Of a stretch of DNA of 64,000 bases, positions 7,472-16,321 are shown piece after piece (the first letter of the stretch is position 1; every line of letters begins with the position of its first letter). This stretch comes from Actinomycetaceae bacterium MB13-C1-2 (lineage in GTDB: Bacteria > Actinomycetota > Actinomycetes > Actinomycetales > Actinomycetaceae), in assembly GCA_035621235.1 (NCBI GenBank), contig CP141731.1:2232001-2296000 (forward strand), read 5' to 3'. A program made the translations under genes and the position numbers. A model generated the notes under the pieces. It did no database searches and was not told the origin of the DNA. It saw only the letters and a list, made by a program, of their open reading frames with translations.

Positions 7472-9559
7472 CTATCCGAGTAATTCGGGACGTACGAAAT
7501 CCCTGTCTTCTGAGTGCTGGTCGAGGAATGCCAAGAAAGTTTCATACCAAACCTGCGCGTTGCCAGGCTTTAGAATCCAGTGTCCCTCGTCCGGGAAGTA
7601 GAGGAATTGGTGAGCAAGTTCGGGGCTGGTACGTTGCAAGTCCATCCACAACTCCAGGCCCTGGCCAATCGGCACACGGTAGTCCTGGTCTCCGTGGATG
7701 ACCAGCATCGGAACTTTGATGTCCTGAGCAAAACGATGCGGTGACCAAAGCTCCGCTTGCGCCGGTCCCTGTCTGGGTCCTGCTGGAATCGGCGCCATCA
7801 TCCAGCGGTACCAGGAACCGTTGTCGGTGGTCCTTGCCATTGATTCGATGTTCCACAGTGAGGCGTGAGTGACGATGCCCTTGAAGCGACTACCTGTATG
7901 ACCCGCGACCCAGTTAGCCATGTAACCCCCATATGAGCCCCCGGCAAAAAGCTGCCGACTCTCATCGATATCGTCGCGATCTATGGTCGCGTCAGTTAGC
8001 GCCATGATATCAGTGAAGGGTTCATCGCCGATCGAGTCGTGTCCACGACTGGTCATCTCTTGACCGTATCCGGTTGAGATACCCGGGTCTGGAAGCAGTA
8101 CCGCGTATCCGCGAGCGACAAATACCCACGGGTTCCAGCGCCAAGTCCAGTCGTTCCAGGATCCCCATGGGCCACCGTGCGCGAAGACGACCAGCGGATG
8201 AGGGCCCTCGCCGTCCGGAACTGCGAGCCACGCACGAAGAGGCGTTCCATCCGTAGCTACCGCCTCTACCTCGGTCAGTTCACCGGGCAGCTCAAGTTCG
8301 GGGGTAAGCTGTGGGCCTTCGGTAACCGTTCCAGAAGCCGGGTCGATGAAGACTACGGTAGCCGGTTCTGCGATGCTTGATCGCAGGGCGACCAGTTTGT
8401 CTTTTGCCCAGGCAATACTGGAGTATGAGTACTCATCGTCGGGCGTGACGAGTCTGAGTTCCTCAGGCGAGGAAACACTGAAGACTCCGCCCCGGCCACC
8501 TCTATCGTTCGCAAGATAAAGAACGTTCCCGGCTCCCACGGCCATCGAGTTACACTCACTGCGGGCAAGCAGAACGATCTCTCCAGACTTGAAGTCGATC
8601 TTTTGTAGTTCTATATCCACCGTTTGGCCTGGCAGTGGTGGCAGATAGTGTCCGAGGATTCCCGCATTTGCGTCCGGATAAATCAACTCGCCTGAGATGT
8701 CGGCGTCCGGTGCTCCAAAGAGTAGTTTGGGTTCGTCATCAGAAAGCAGATCTAGTAGGTAGACCTCTGTTACCGGATCGATCTCGGTTCGGCGTCTCAT
8801 GGTGATCATCGCGATCGATCCGTCGTCTGAAGCCAGAACTTGATCCAAGTCCCAATCGCTGACACCGTCCGGCCTCGGGGGCAACGCCACCTCGGTCAGT
8901 TTGAGTTCACTGGCGGGTAACTTCGCGGCGTGATCCTCGTTCTTCTTATCGGTATCGGCCTTCTTAGGAGGATCAATGCCTGTAGGCGCAGACAACTCAG
9001 GTAGGGGCGAAATGAACAGGTGGCACTCCCCCGCCGCCTCGTCGTGATCCCAAGATCTAGTGGGATAGCGGGCGTAGAGAACCCCACTTACCTTGGCATC
9101 TTCACGCTTCTTGTTCAGCTCGGCCGATCTGGCGAGAGCTTGCTCTACCGACGCTCCATCAGACCAGGCCGACGGCAGAACCGAAAGAGTTACTAGGAGG
9201 TTTGACTCGGTGGCCGAAACGGATTCTATGCCGCCCCTGTAACGGAAGATCTCACGTGCTTCTCCTGAGGGCGGAAGCATCCAAATCGCGTCACCCTTCG
9301 ACTCTGCACCCGGGTCATTGCGGCTGAAGTAGATTTCGCCTCGTTTACCAATTGCGAGGAGCGCTGCCGACTTGGTCCCAAAAGTCAGTTGACGCGCCGA
9401 GTCTTCCGTGACCTCGAACAACTGGTCGAGGAATGCGTTTTGCTCCTCACTAATGGTTCGCCGAGTAACAATGACCCGACCGTCGCGGGAGGCAGATAGC
9501 CCGCTCAGACGAGGGGCACGGACAAAGGACGCTGGATCTGAGAATAGTGTTTCGCTCAC
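7472..9559 (-). CDS. S9 family peptidase (acyl-aminoacyl/oligopeptidase type)
   Basis: The protein has an N-terminal beta-propeller-like region and a C-terminal alpha/beta hydrolase domain, the layout of prolyl oligopeptidase family (S9) enzymes. The catalytic triad is visible: Ser542 in GGSYGGYM, Asp626 in GDQDYRVP and His660 in DEGHW. No signal peptide is seen, so it is probably a cytoplasmic enzyme trimming short peptides. I chose the GTG at 9559 (MSETLF...) because related actinobacterial proteins begin like this. A GTG at 9577 that overlaps the sufT stop is also possible, and a longer open frame to 9652 would overlap sufT too far. It is the last gene of the SUF transcript; a functional link to Fe-S assembly is not evident. 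Confidence 0.9.
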   Translation of the reverse strand: MSETLFSDPASFVRAPRLSGLSASRDGRVIVTRRTISEEQNAFLDQLFEVTEDSARQLTFGTKSAALLAIGKRGEIYFSRNDPGAESKGDAIWMLPPSGEAREIFRYRGGIESVSATESNLLVTLSVLPSAWSDGASVEQALARSAELNKKREDAKVSGVLYARYPTRSWDHDEAAGECHLFISPLPELSAPTGIDPPKKADTDKKNEDHAAKLPASELKLTEVALPPRPDGVSDWDLDQVLASDDGSIAMITMRRRTEIDPVTEVYLLDLLSDDEPKLLFGAPDADISGELIYPDANAGILGHYLPPLPGQTVDIELQKIDFKSGEIVLLARSECNSMAVGAGNVLYLANDRGGRGGVFSVSSPEELRLVTPDDEYSYSSIAWAKDKLVALRSSIAEPATVVFIDPASGTVTEGPQLTPELELPGELTEVEAVATDGTPLRAWLAVPDGEGPHPLVVFAHGGPWGSWNDWTWRWNPWVFVARGYAVLLPDPGISTGYGQEMTSRGHDSIGDEPFTDIMALTDATIDRDDIDESRQLFAGGSYGGYMANWVAGHTGSRFKGIVTHASLWNIESMARTTDNGSWYRWMMAPIPAGPRQGPAQAELWSPHRFAQDIKVPMLVIHGDQDYRVPIGQGLELWMDLQRTSPELAHQFLYFPDEGHWILKPGNAQVWYETFLAFLDQHSEDRDFVRPELLG

Positions 9560-9573
9560 CAACCCAGGATACG

Positions 9574-10002
9574 TCACACGTTGAAGCCGATGGCCCTTAG
9601 TTGCGCTCGACCGTCCGGGGTGATGCACTCCGGACCCCATGGCGGAAGCCAAACCCAGTTCACCGTAACGTTCTCAGAAAACGGGCCAAGCACCATCTGT
9701 GCCTGTCGTTCGATAACGTCAGTTAGGGGACAAGCGGCGGATGTCAGCGTCATGTTCAGCGTGATTGAGTTGTCCGGGGCAATCGCAACACCGTATAGCA
9801 GGCCCAAGTCAACGATGTTAATCCCCAACTCTGGATCGATGACGTCTTTCAGTGCCTCGATGACTTCCTCGCCCCCGACGTTGCCAAGCTCAATGACGTC
9901 AACACGCCCGAAATCAGATTCCGGCTTTATTTCGCCGAACAGTTGCGGTGGAGGCTCCGGTGTCGCCATCGGGTTTCCAGCCATCCCGTCTTGATCGCTC
10001 AT
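9574..10002 (-). CDS. sufT: SufT-like DUF59 (MIP18 family) Fe-S assembly protein
   Basis: This 142-residue protein is of the DUF59/MIP18 family, which helps mature Fe-S proteins. It has the family motifs DPELGINIVDLGL, the conserved cysteine in TSAACPL, and a tryptophan- and proline-rich WLPPWGP near the end. About 45 residues precede the domain. I chose the ATG at 10002 since AGGAGGGG lies just upstream; the longer frame runs into sufU. It follows sufU by 11 bases and is the last recognised SUF gene. In the actinobacterial SUF operon this gene is usual at this position. Confidence 0.92.
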   Translation of the reverse strand: MSDQDGMAGNPMATPEPPPQLFGEIKPESDFGRVDVIELGNVGGEEVIEALKDVIDPELGINIVDLGLLYGVAIAPDNSITLNMTLTSAACPLTDVIERQAQMVLGPFSENVTVNWVWLPPWGPECITPDGRAQLRAIGFNV

Positions 10003-10013
10003 ATCCGCCCCTC

Positions 10014-10484
10014 CTAGTCTTGTGTCTTGTCTGTGATGTCGATACCCGCCTTGGCCATGGCGTCGCGTAACGCGTACCAACCAAGGAGAGCGCATTTTAT
10101 TCGGTTGGGAAACTTTGAGGTTCCCTCGAACGCGGCATTGTCGCCAAGCTCATCCAGTATCTCGTCGGGTGTTCCTGAGCCGCGTGAGTGCATCATTTGC
10201 TCCATGTTGGCAAAGTCGCGTCTAACCGCTTCTAGGTCAGCGCCGTCAAGCGTCTCACTCAATAGCGACAGCGCCGCCTGCGAAATCGAGCAACCATCAC
10301 CATCCCAGGCGATCTCAACCGGATTACCGGCTTTGTCCAGGCGAACCCCCAGAGTAACCTCGTCGCCACAGGTAGGATTGACCTGATACGAGGTGAACTC
10401 GAAGCCACTCACATCTCCGCTGCCACTCCTTTTACGAGAGTGATCAATGATGAGTTGCTGGTAGAGCGCGTCTAGGCTGCTCAC
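10014..10484 (-). CDS. sufU: Fe-S cluster assembly sulfurtransferase SufU
   Basis: SufU accepts sulfur from the cysteine desulfurase SufS and passes it to the SufBCD scaffold. This 156-residue protein has the conserved zinc/cysteine set: Cys39 and Asp41 in NPTCGD, Cys65 in GDGCSIS and Cys131 in RIKCALLGW. The insert between the last two cysteines that distinguishes SufU from IscU is present. Its GTG start overlaps the sufS stop by four bases, so SufS and SufU are probably translationally coupled, in keeping with their direct partnership. Confidence 0.95.
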   Translation of the reverse strand: MSSLDALYQQLIIDHSRKRSGSGDVSGFEFTSYQVNPTCGDEVTLGVRLDKAGNPVEIAWDGDGCSISQAALSLLSETLDGADLEAVRRDFANMEQMMHSRGSGTPDEILDELGDNAAFEGTSKFPNRIKCALLGWYALRDAMAKAGIDITDKTQD

Positions 10485-11761
10485 TTAGGACCTCCAAAGT
10501 ACTCCTGAACCTTTACCAGGGCGTCAAGAAATGCGTCGATCTCCTCAGTAGTTGTCGTCAGCGAAACTGATGCCCTAGAAGATGATTTCACACCAAAGAA
10601 TCTGTGAAGTGGAATCGCGCAGTGGTGTCCCACGCGAACAGCGACGTCATATGAGTCAAGCACTTGGCCAACATCGTGTGGGTGAACTCCTTCAACGACA
10701 AATGACACCGCGCCTGTCCGCTCCGCTCGGTCGGATGGACCAAGGAGGCGTACTCCCTCAAGGTTCGTAATTCCGTCTAGTAGGTACTCAGTGATTCGGT
10801 TCTCGTGTGCTTCGACTCGATCCATGCCAAGCTCGGAAAGATAGTCCAGTGCTACCGCCCATCCCACGGCTTGTGCTACCGGTTGCGATCCGGCTTCGAA
10901 CTTCGCGGGCGGGGGCAGAAAGCGCGTACTTTCCATCGTCACGTCCGCGACGACTGAGCCTCCAGTGAGAAATGGTGGTAGTTTCTCTAGCAAATCCGCC
11001 TTTCCCCACAGTGCGCCTACTCCAGTTGGCCCAAGCATTTTGTGCGAGGAGAAAACTGCGAAGTCAACACCCAGATTTGAAACGTCAACCGGCACATGCG
11101 CTGCCGATTGACAGGTGTCAAGAACCACCAACGCGCCAACTGACCTTGCCTTTTCGACAACCTGTTCCACTGGAGAGACCGCCCCGGTGACGTTCGAGGC
11201 GTGCGTGAATGCAACCACCCGAGTGTCCTCGGTGATTCGTTCCAGAGTACTGAGGTCGATCCGGCCTTCGGGAGTCAGGTCGAGCCAGTCGAGCTTGGCC
11301 CCGGTTCTAGCAGCAAGTTGCTGCCAGGGAACTAGGTTCGAATGGTGCTCTGCGCGAGTGACAACGATCTTGTCGCCAGGCGAAATCGCCATCTCGCTAC
11401 CAGGTTGATTCTGGGACGCATTACCGATTGAGGCCGCAACTAGATTCAGTGCTTCGGTCGCGTTCTTGGTCCAGACAATTTCCTCAGACTTACCTCCGAC
11501 GAAACCGGCTACCTTTGTCCGCGCGTCTTCGAACGCCGCGGTTGCTTCGTCGCCAAGAAGGTGAGTGTTTCGGTGAACAGCCCCGTTGGAGCTCGTATAG
11601 AAGTCAACCTCCGACTCAAGTACGCACATTGGCTTTTGCGCGGTAGCGGAAGAATCTAAATAGATGATTGGGTGACCGCCCCGACCGATCCGCTCAAGCG
11701 CGGGGAAGTCACGTCGGATCGCCGCTAGCTCCCCGGCGGAGAAGTCACGCCCATCATCCAT
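10481..11761 (-). CDS. sufS: Cysteine desulfurase SufS
   Basis: SufS is a pyridoxal-phosphate enzyme that takes sulfur from L-cysteine as a persulfide, leaving alanine. The 426-residue sequence has the cofactor lysine Lys241 in FSSHKMLGP, the aspartate and histidines of the cofactor pocket, and the catalytic Cys381 in RVGHHCAIP, as in class II (SufS-type) desulfurases with a short cysteine loop. It lies between sufC and sufU; SufU is expected to be the sulfur acceptor. An ATG start with TAGGAC upstream was used. Confidence 0.96.
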   Translation of the reverse strand: MDDGRDFSAGELAAIRRDFPALERIGRGGHPIIYLDSSATAQKPMCVLESEVDFYTSSNGAVHRNTHLLGDEATAAFEDARTKVAGFVGGKSEEIVWTKNATEALNLVAASIGNASQNQPGSEMAISPGDKIVVTRAEHHSNLVPWQQLAARTGAKLDWLDLTPEGRIDLSTLERITEDTRVVAFTHASNVTGAVSPVEQVVEKARSVGALVVLDTCQSAAHVPVDVSNLGVDFAVFSSHKMLGPTGVGALWGKADLLEKLPPFLTGGSVVADVTMESTRFLPPPAKFEAGSQPVAQAVGWAVALDYLSELGMDRVEAHENRITEYLLDGITNLEGVRLLGPSDRAERTGAVSFVVEGVHPHDVGQVLDSYDVAVRVGHHCAIPLHRFFGVKSSSRASVSLTTTTEEIDAFLDALVKVQEYFGGPK

Positions 11762-11788
11762 GTTGAGTCCTATCAGGAATGCGTCTGT

Positions 11789-12541
11789 CTACTGCAGGTA
11801 GCTGTCGTATCCGTTCTCCTCAAGAACGTCCGCAAGCTCTGGCCCACCCTCTTCTGCAACGCGCCCATTTACGAAGACGTGGACGAAGTTTGGCTTGATG
11901 TAGCGCAAGATGCGGGTGTAGTGGGTGATCAGCATAATCCCCATATTGTCCTTCTTGTGAGCACGGTTGACGCCCTCAGAAACAATGCGCAGAGCGTCAA
12001 CGTCAAGACCCGAGTCAGTCTCATCAAGTACTGCAAACTTTGGTTCCAGAAGTTCCATTTGCAGGATTTCTAGGCGTTTCTTCTCACCCCCAGAGAACCC
12101 GACATTGACATCGCGGTCTGCGAAGTCTGAGGGCATGCGGAGATTCTGCATTGCCTTATCCACGTCCTTGATCCAGTGGCGGATAGGAGGAGCTTCCCCG
12201 TCAATGGCGGTCTTCGCGGTCCGTAGCAGGTTCGAAACCGACACCCCCGCGACTTCTACCGGGTACTGCATGGCCAGGAACAACCCTTTTTTGGCCCGCT
12301 CATCAACCGACATCTCAAGGATGTTTTCACCGTTTAGCAGAGCCTCGCCGCCTGTCACCTCGTAGGCAGGATGACCGGCAAGGGCATAGGCCAACGTCGA
12401 CTTACCAGACCCATTTGGTCCCATAATCGCGTGAATCTCACCGGAGCCAATCGTCAAGTCAACTCCCTTGAGAATCTCCTTTGCACCCTCAGGAGTCATG
12501 ACCTCAACGTGGAGATCCTTAATGGCCAGTGTTTCCGACAT
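11789..12541 (-). CDS. sufC: Fe-S assembly ATPase SufC
   Basis: SufC is the ABC-type ATPase of the SufBCD scaffold. The sequence has Walker A GPNGSGKST, a Q-loop in AMQYP, signature FSGGEKKR, Walker B FAVLDETDSGLD and the switch histidine in LITHYTR. I chose the ATG at 12541 (MSETLAIKDL) because homologues begin there; a longer frame to 12568 has no ribosome binding site and adds nine charged residues. It lies between sufD and sufS, in the usual actinobacterial order. Confidence 0.95.
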   Translation of the reverse strand: MSETLAIKDLHVEVMTPEGAKEILKGVDLTIGSGEIHAIMGPNGSGKSTLAYALAGHPAYEVTGGEALLNGENILEMSVDERAKKGLFLAMQYPVEVAGVSVSNLLRTAKTAIDGEAPPIRHWIKDVDKAMQNLRMPSDFADRDVNVGFSGGEKKRLEILQMELLEPKFAVLDETDSGLDVDALRIVSEGVNRAHKKDNMGIMLITHYTRILRYIKPNFVHVFVNGRVAEEGGPELADVLEENGYDSYLQ

Positions 12542-12581
12542 CTTGTTTTCTTTCTTGTCTTCGTTCATCGCGTGTGTGAGG

Positions 12582-13754
12582 TTAGTTGGCTGTTACTTGT
12601 TCAGCGAGGCGTTCGTTGTATTCGCGTAGACGATGGTCGATTTCTTCCATCAGTGAATCTTGCAGATCAGCGATGCCGATCTGGTTGACGAGTTCAGCGA
12701 AGAATCCGCGTACAACAAGGCGTCTGGCATCGACTGCCGAAACGCCACGGCTCATTAGGTAGAACAACTGATCATCGTCAAAGCGACCTGTAGCGGAAGC
12801 GTGACCTGCCCCCTCGATCTCGCCGTTCTCGATCTCTAGGTTAGGAACTGAGTCAGCCTTGGCGCCCTCTGTAAGAATCAGGTTCCGATTCAACTCGTAG
12901 GTGTCGGTGTTGTCCGCATCCCGCCCGATGAGGCAGTCACCGATCCAGACGGCATGCGCGTCCTTGCCCTGTAAAGCTCCCTTGTAGGCAGAACGCGAGT
13001 AACAGTTGGGAGCAGTGTGGTGGATGAAGACCCGATGTTCTAGATTTTGGCCCGGGTCAACAAAATAGAGACCGTTGAGGTTCAGGTTGCCGCCCTGCTC
13101 TTTGAGTTCGGAGTCGATGGTGATGCGAACCAAGTCCCCACCCAGGGTGACGATCATGTGCGTCAGATTGGCGTCGCGGCCCACGCTGACTCGATGCGCT
13201 GACGCATGAAGCGCATCGCGATCCCAGTTGTGAACCGCGACGAAGTTAAGTGTCGATCCGTCGTCAGCACGAACCTCGACCGTCTGGTTGAGAATGGCCG
13301 GACCATCGTGAATTAGTACGACTGTCGCCTTGGCATGCCTTTCGGTTCGAACCACAATGTGTCCGGCGGAGGCCGCTCGCGGAGCTGTTACGTGAACCAT
13401 TACCGGCTCAGTCAGCTCAATGTCGGCTGGCACCGTGATGACCACAGCCTCTTTGGTCTTATTCCAGGCGAGCGCAGCAGGACGATCTCCCGGAGCCAGT
13501 ACGATGCCGACTCGCGAGTCGTCCATGGCGACATTTTCGACTAGAACACCCTCGGGCCCCTGTACCTCCACCTTCGGTGCCAGATACTCGGTCTGCTCTT
13601 CGAGAAGTGGCTTGACGCGCCGCATCGGGGTGAAGCGCCAGTCTTCCTCACGCCCCACGGGCATGGGGAAGTCTTCAAGACTAAACGAGACGGGACGGTC
13701 AGCCCTGGTGGCCTTTGACGGTTCGTTAACTTTTCCAGTGGTTTTAGTGGCCAT
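12582..13754 (-). CDS. sufD: Fe-S cluster assembly protein SufD
   Basis: SufD pairs with SufB and SufC as the scaffold that builds Fe-S clusters. The protein is about 390 residues long with the beta-helical core typical of the SufBD family, and the C-terminal [10 protein letters not shown] segment is nearly identical to that in the sufB product. The gene starts at the ATG at 13754, one base after the sufB stop; an open frame to 13787 overlaps sufB and is less likely. As expected for SufD, the core region is less conserved than SufB. It shares one transcript with sufB and sufC. Confidence 0.94.
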   Translation of the reverse strand: MATKTTGKVNEPSKATRADRPVSFSLEDFPMPVGREEDWRFTPMRRVKPLLEEQTEYLAPKVEVQGPEGVLVENVAMDDSRVGIVLAPGDRPAALAWNKTKEAVVITVPADIELTEPVMVHVTAPRAASAGHIVVRTERHAKATVVLIHDGPAILNQTVEVRADDGSTLNFVAVHNWDRDALHASAHRVSVGRDANLTHMIVTLGGDLVRITIDSELKEQGGNLNLNGLYFVDPGQNLEHRVFIHHTAPNCYSRSAYKGALQGKDAHAVWIGDCLIGRDADNTDTYELNRNLILTEGAKADSVPNLEIENGEIEGAGHASATGRFDDDQLFYLMSRGVSAVDARRLVVRGFFAELVNQIGIADLQDSLMEEIDHRLREYNERLAEQVTAN

Positions 13755-13755
13755 A

Positions 13756-15198
13756 TCAGCCGACGGATCCTTCCATCTGCAGTTCAATCAGGCGGTTGAG
13801 CTCAAGGGCATACTCCATCGGGAGTTCCTTGGCGATTGGCTCAACGAAACCACGAACAATCGTCGCCATCGCTTCGTTTTCATCCAAACCGCGACTCATT
13901 AGGTAGAACAGTTGGTCCTCGTTCACCTTAGAGACGGTGGCCTCATGGCCCATCACAACGTCTTCAGTCCGAACATCCACGTAGGGGTACGTATCGGTAC
14001 GGGAGATCTTGTCAACCAACAGAGCGTCGCAAAGAACGTTCGACTTCGACTTGGTTGCGCGTGAGTGAACCTCAACTAGACCACGGTACGAGGTACGCCC
14101 CCCGGAACGGGACACCGACTTCGCAACGATCGAGGATGAGGTACGAGGAGCCATGTGCACCATCTTTGCCCCCGTATCCTGGTGCTGTCCGCGACCCGCA
14201 AACCCGATCGAAAGCGTCTCCCCCTTGGCGTTTTCACCCATCAGGTAGCAGGCCGGGTACTTCATGGTGATCGCGGAACCCATGTTTCCATCGATCCACT
14301 CCATGGTGCCGCCCTCTTCAACGATGGCGCGCTGGGTAACCAGGTTCAGAACGTTGTTCGACCAGTTTTGAATGGTTGTGTAGCGAACACGAGCGTCCTT
14401 GAGCACAAAGATTTCGACGACTGCAGCGTGAAGCGAATTCGAATCATAGATGGGGGCAGTACAGCCCTCGACGTAGTGAACGTACGATCCCTCGTCAGCG
14501 ATGATCAGTGTTCGCTCGAACTGGCCCATAGCTTCCGTGTTGATCCGGAAATAGGCCTGAAGCGGGATCTCGACGTGGACCCCCGGCGGAACATAAATAA
14601 ACGACCCACCGGACCAGCAGGCGGTGTTAAGTGCGGCAAACTTGTTGTCACCCGCAGGAACTGACTTGCCGAAGTACTTCTCGAACAGCTCCGGGTATTC
14701 GCGTAGACCACTGTCGGTGTCGAGGAAAATGACTCCCTGACGTTCCAGATCCTCCTGAATCTGCTGGTAGACCACCTCGGACTCATACTGCGCCGCAACC
14801 CCAGCCACCAGTCGCTTCTTCTCCGCTTCTGGAATTCCAAGCCGGTCGTAAGTGTTTTTGATTTCCTCTGGCAGATCGTTCCAGTCGTTAACCTGGCGGT
14901 CGGTCGGACGAACGTAGTACTTGAAGTCGTCGTAGTCGATGCCGGACAGGTCTGGACCCCAGGTTGGCGTGGGCTTGCGCTCAAAGAAGTTGAAGGCCTT
15001 CAGGCGCCGCTCAAGCATCCATTCGGGCTCTTCCTTCGTTTCAGAGATATACCGAACGATGTCCTCATTGATGCCCTTGGGCACTCCCTTGGAGTAGTCG
15101 TCGCGGTCATGCCAGCCATAGCCATATGCGCCAATGGAATCGATGATCTCGTCATCGGTCATTGGCGTCACAGGAGGGGCCTGCGTTGTCTGCGTCAT
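13756..15198 (-). CDS. sufB: Fe-S cluster assembly protein SufB
   Basis: SufB is the main scaffold subunit on which Fe-S clusters are assembled. The 480-residue length and the core ([18 protein letters not shown], and LVEVHSRA) are typical of the family. The cysteine in YVEGC is one of those linked to cluster assembly. No intein is present, in contrast to some mycobacterial SufB proteins. AGAAGGAAAT stands just before the ATG. The gene starts 54 bases after sufR and is the first structural gene of the operon. Confidence 0.96.
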   Translation of the reverse strand: MTQTTQAPPVTPMTDDEIIDSIGAYGYGWHDRDDYSKGVPKGINEDIVRYISETKEEPEWMLERRLKAFNFFERKPTPTWGPDLSGIDYDDFKYYVRPTDRQVNDWNDLPEEIKNTYDRLGIPEAEKKRLVAGVAAQYESEVVYQQIQEDLERQGVIFLDTDSGLREYPELFEKYFGKSVPAGDNKFAALNTACWSGGSFIYVPPGVHVEIPLQAYFRINTEAMGQFERTLIIADEGSYVHYVEGCTAPIYDSNSLHAAVVEIFVLKDARVRYTTIQNWSNNVLNLVTQRAIVEEGGTMEWIDGNMGSAITMKYPACYLMGENAKGETLSIGFAGRGQHQDTGAKMVHMAPRTSSSIVAKSVSRSGGRTSYRGLVEVHSRATKSKSNVLCDALLVDKISRTDTYPYVDVRTEDVVMGHEATVSKVNEDQLFYLMSRGLDENEAMATIVRGFVEPIAKELPMEYALELNRLIELQMEGSVG

Positions 15199-15252
15199 TG
15201 ATTTCCTTCTTTTTCTACTTCTTATTCAGTCCTGCTCTCGGCCCTCTGCCAC

Positions 15253-15951
15253 CTATCGGCGCATGAAGACCGAGCGTGTTCCCGGATGGACCGTCGCCAT
15301 CCCCACTGGAATGTGGGTTGTACAGACGTGCTCACCCTGAGCCAAAGTCGCAAGCCGCTGAACGTGAACGCCCAGAAGCTTTGAAAACGCAACTAGCTCA
15401 GCTTCACAAAGTTGCGGATATCCGTGCGCCACCTTCTCAATCGGGCAGTGGCCCTGACAGAGTTGAATCGCAAAATTTCCATCGCCAACGGGACGAATCG
15501 TTGCGGCATACCCGTCATCGGTGAGAGCGTCGGCCAGTGCCTGAGCACGAAGACGAGGGTCGTGTCCCGCCGACCGCACGACCGGGGCGTACCTTCGCTC
15601 GAGTTCCCTCGAACGCGAGGCCGCGAAACCTTCAACGGCTTCTTTCCCTCCGACCTTTTCTAGGTAGTAGAGAGCTTTCACCGCCAGGTCCGAATGCGAA
15701 TCTTCGAGTCGTCCTCTGCCTGAGTCCGTAGCGACATAGTGTCTCGCCGGCCTGCCGCGCCCGCGTGATCCGATAACCGGAACCTCGTGCTCGATGATTT
15801 CTCCGCCCTTTTCAAGGGAGGTGATGTGACGCCTGACGGCGGCCGTGGTCAAAGATAGAATGTGCGAAATAGTGGTCGCAGTTATTGGACCCTTTTCGAT
15901 AATGAGGTCGAGGACTTGCTGCCGGGTACCCTGCTCAACTAAATCCGTCAT
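15253..15951 (-). CDS. sufR: SufR-like Fe-S transcriptional regulator
   Basis: This 232-residue protein has an N-terminal winged helix (DNA-reading helix around TTAAVRRHITSLEK, followed by a basic wing GSRGRGRPARH). The C-terminal domain has cysteines at 165, 169, 182 and 210, in LCQGHCPIEKV, QLCEAEL and EHVCTTH. Cysteines in this arrangement bind a [4Fe-4S] cluster in SufR proteins such as Rv1460 of M. tuberculosis, which represses the SUF operon when the cluster is present. It is the first gene of the operon, so it probably controls its own transcription as well as sufBDCSUT. Confidence 0.93.
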   Translation of the reverse strand: MTDLVEQGTRQQVLDLIIEKGPITATTISHILSLTTAAVRRHITSLEKGGEIIEHEVPVIGSRGRGRPARHYVATDSGRGRLEDSHSDLAVKALYYLEKVGGKEAVEGFAASRSRELERRYAPVVRSAGHDPRLRAQALADALTDDGYAATIRPVGDGNFAIQLCQGHCPIEKVAHGYPQLCEAELVAFSKLLGVHVQRLATLAQGEHVCTTHIPVGMATVHPGTRSVFMRR

Positions 15952-16007
15952 GGCACCCCCAAACTCGCAAATCGAATCCTGTAGACCTAAGTCCTATAAC
16001 GCGTTTA

Positions 16008-16017
16008 CAAGTGTAGC
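16008..16017 (-). promoter_or_regulatory. Possible SufR operator upstream of sufR
   Basis: The minus strand reads TACACTTGTA, a four-base inverted repeat with a two-base centre, within GCTACACTTGTAAACG. SufR operators described in other bacteria include an ACACT half-site near TGTGA-like sequence, so this is a candidate autoregulatory site. The match is short and no clear -35/-10 pair was identified around it. Confidence 0.25.
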
Positions 16018-16275
16018 TGATTTTGGAAACAGTGCGGTTGTGAAAAACTGCGGGATTGTGCACTTCGGTGTCGGCGACCATCAGTTCGACCGCTCTCGTT
16101 GCGGCGGGCGCCGCCGACCGGTGCTGCCTCGACCACTGCTTCGCTGATGTCGTCTTCGGTCAGTCACCGCCCACCGTCGCCCTTCATTCCTCAACAGAGC
16201 TGGACGGTAACCCCGGCGGGCGACCGCAGGGGACCTCGGCCAGGCAGTCGCCAAGTGTCGGCGGATCTACTACTC

Positions 16276-16321
16276 GCCCTCCCTACTCAAAACGTCGCAC
16301 AGTTTTGTTGAGTGAGAGGGC
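16276..16321 (-). terminator. Imperfect hairpin after pyrG
   Basis: Immediately after the pyrG stop the minus strand can fold GCCCTC...ACTCAA...AAAC against GTTTTGAGT...GAGGGC with a loop of about eight bases. There is no T-run after it, so it would be an atypical terminator, as is common in GC-rich actinobacteria. Confidence 0.45.

Larger units (their letters stand above)
15952..16321. other. Non-coding stretch upstream of the SUF operon
   Basis: These 370 bases lie between the start of sufR and the end of pyrG, both on the minus strand. The part next to sufR must hold the operon promoter. A short inverted repeat TACA-CT-TGTA (read on the minus strand, 16008-16017) lies about 60 bases upstream of the sufR start and is a weak operator candidate. 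The middle is GC-rich, with short open frames on the plus strand that I could not support as genes. The pyrG end is occupied by a hairpin. Confidence 0.5.
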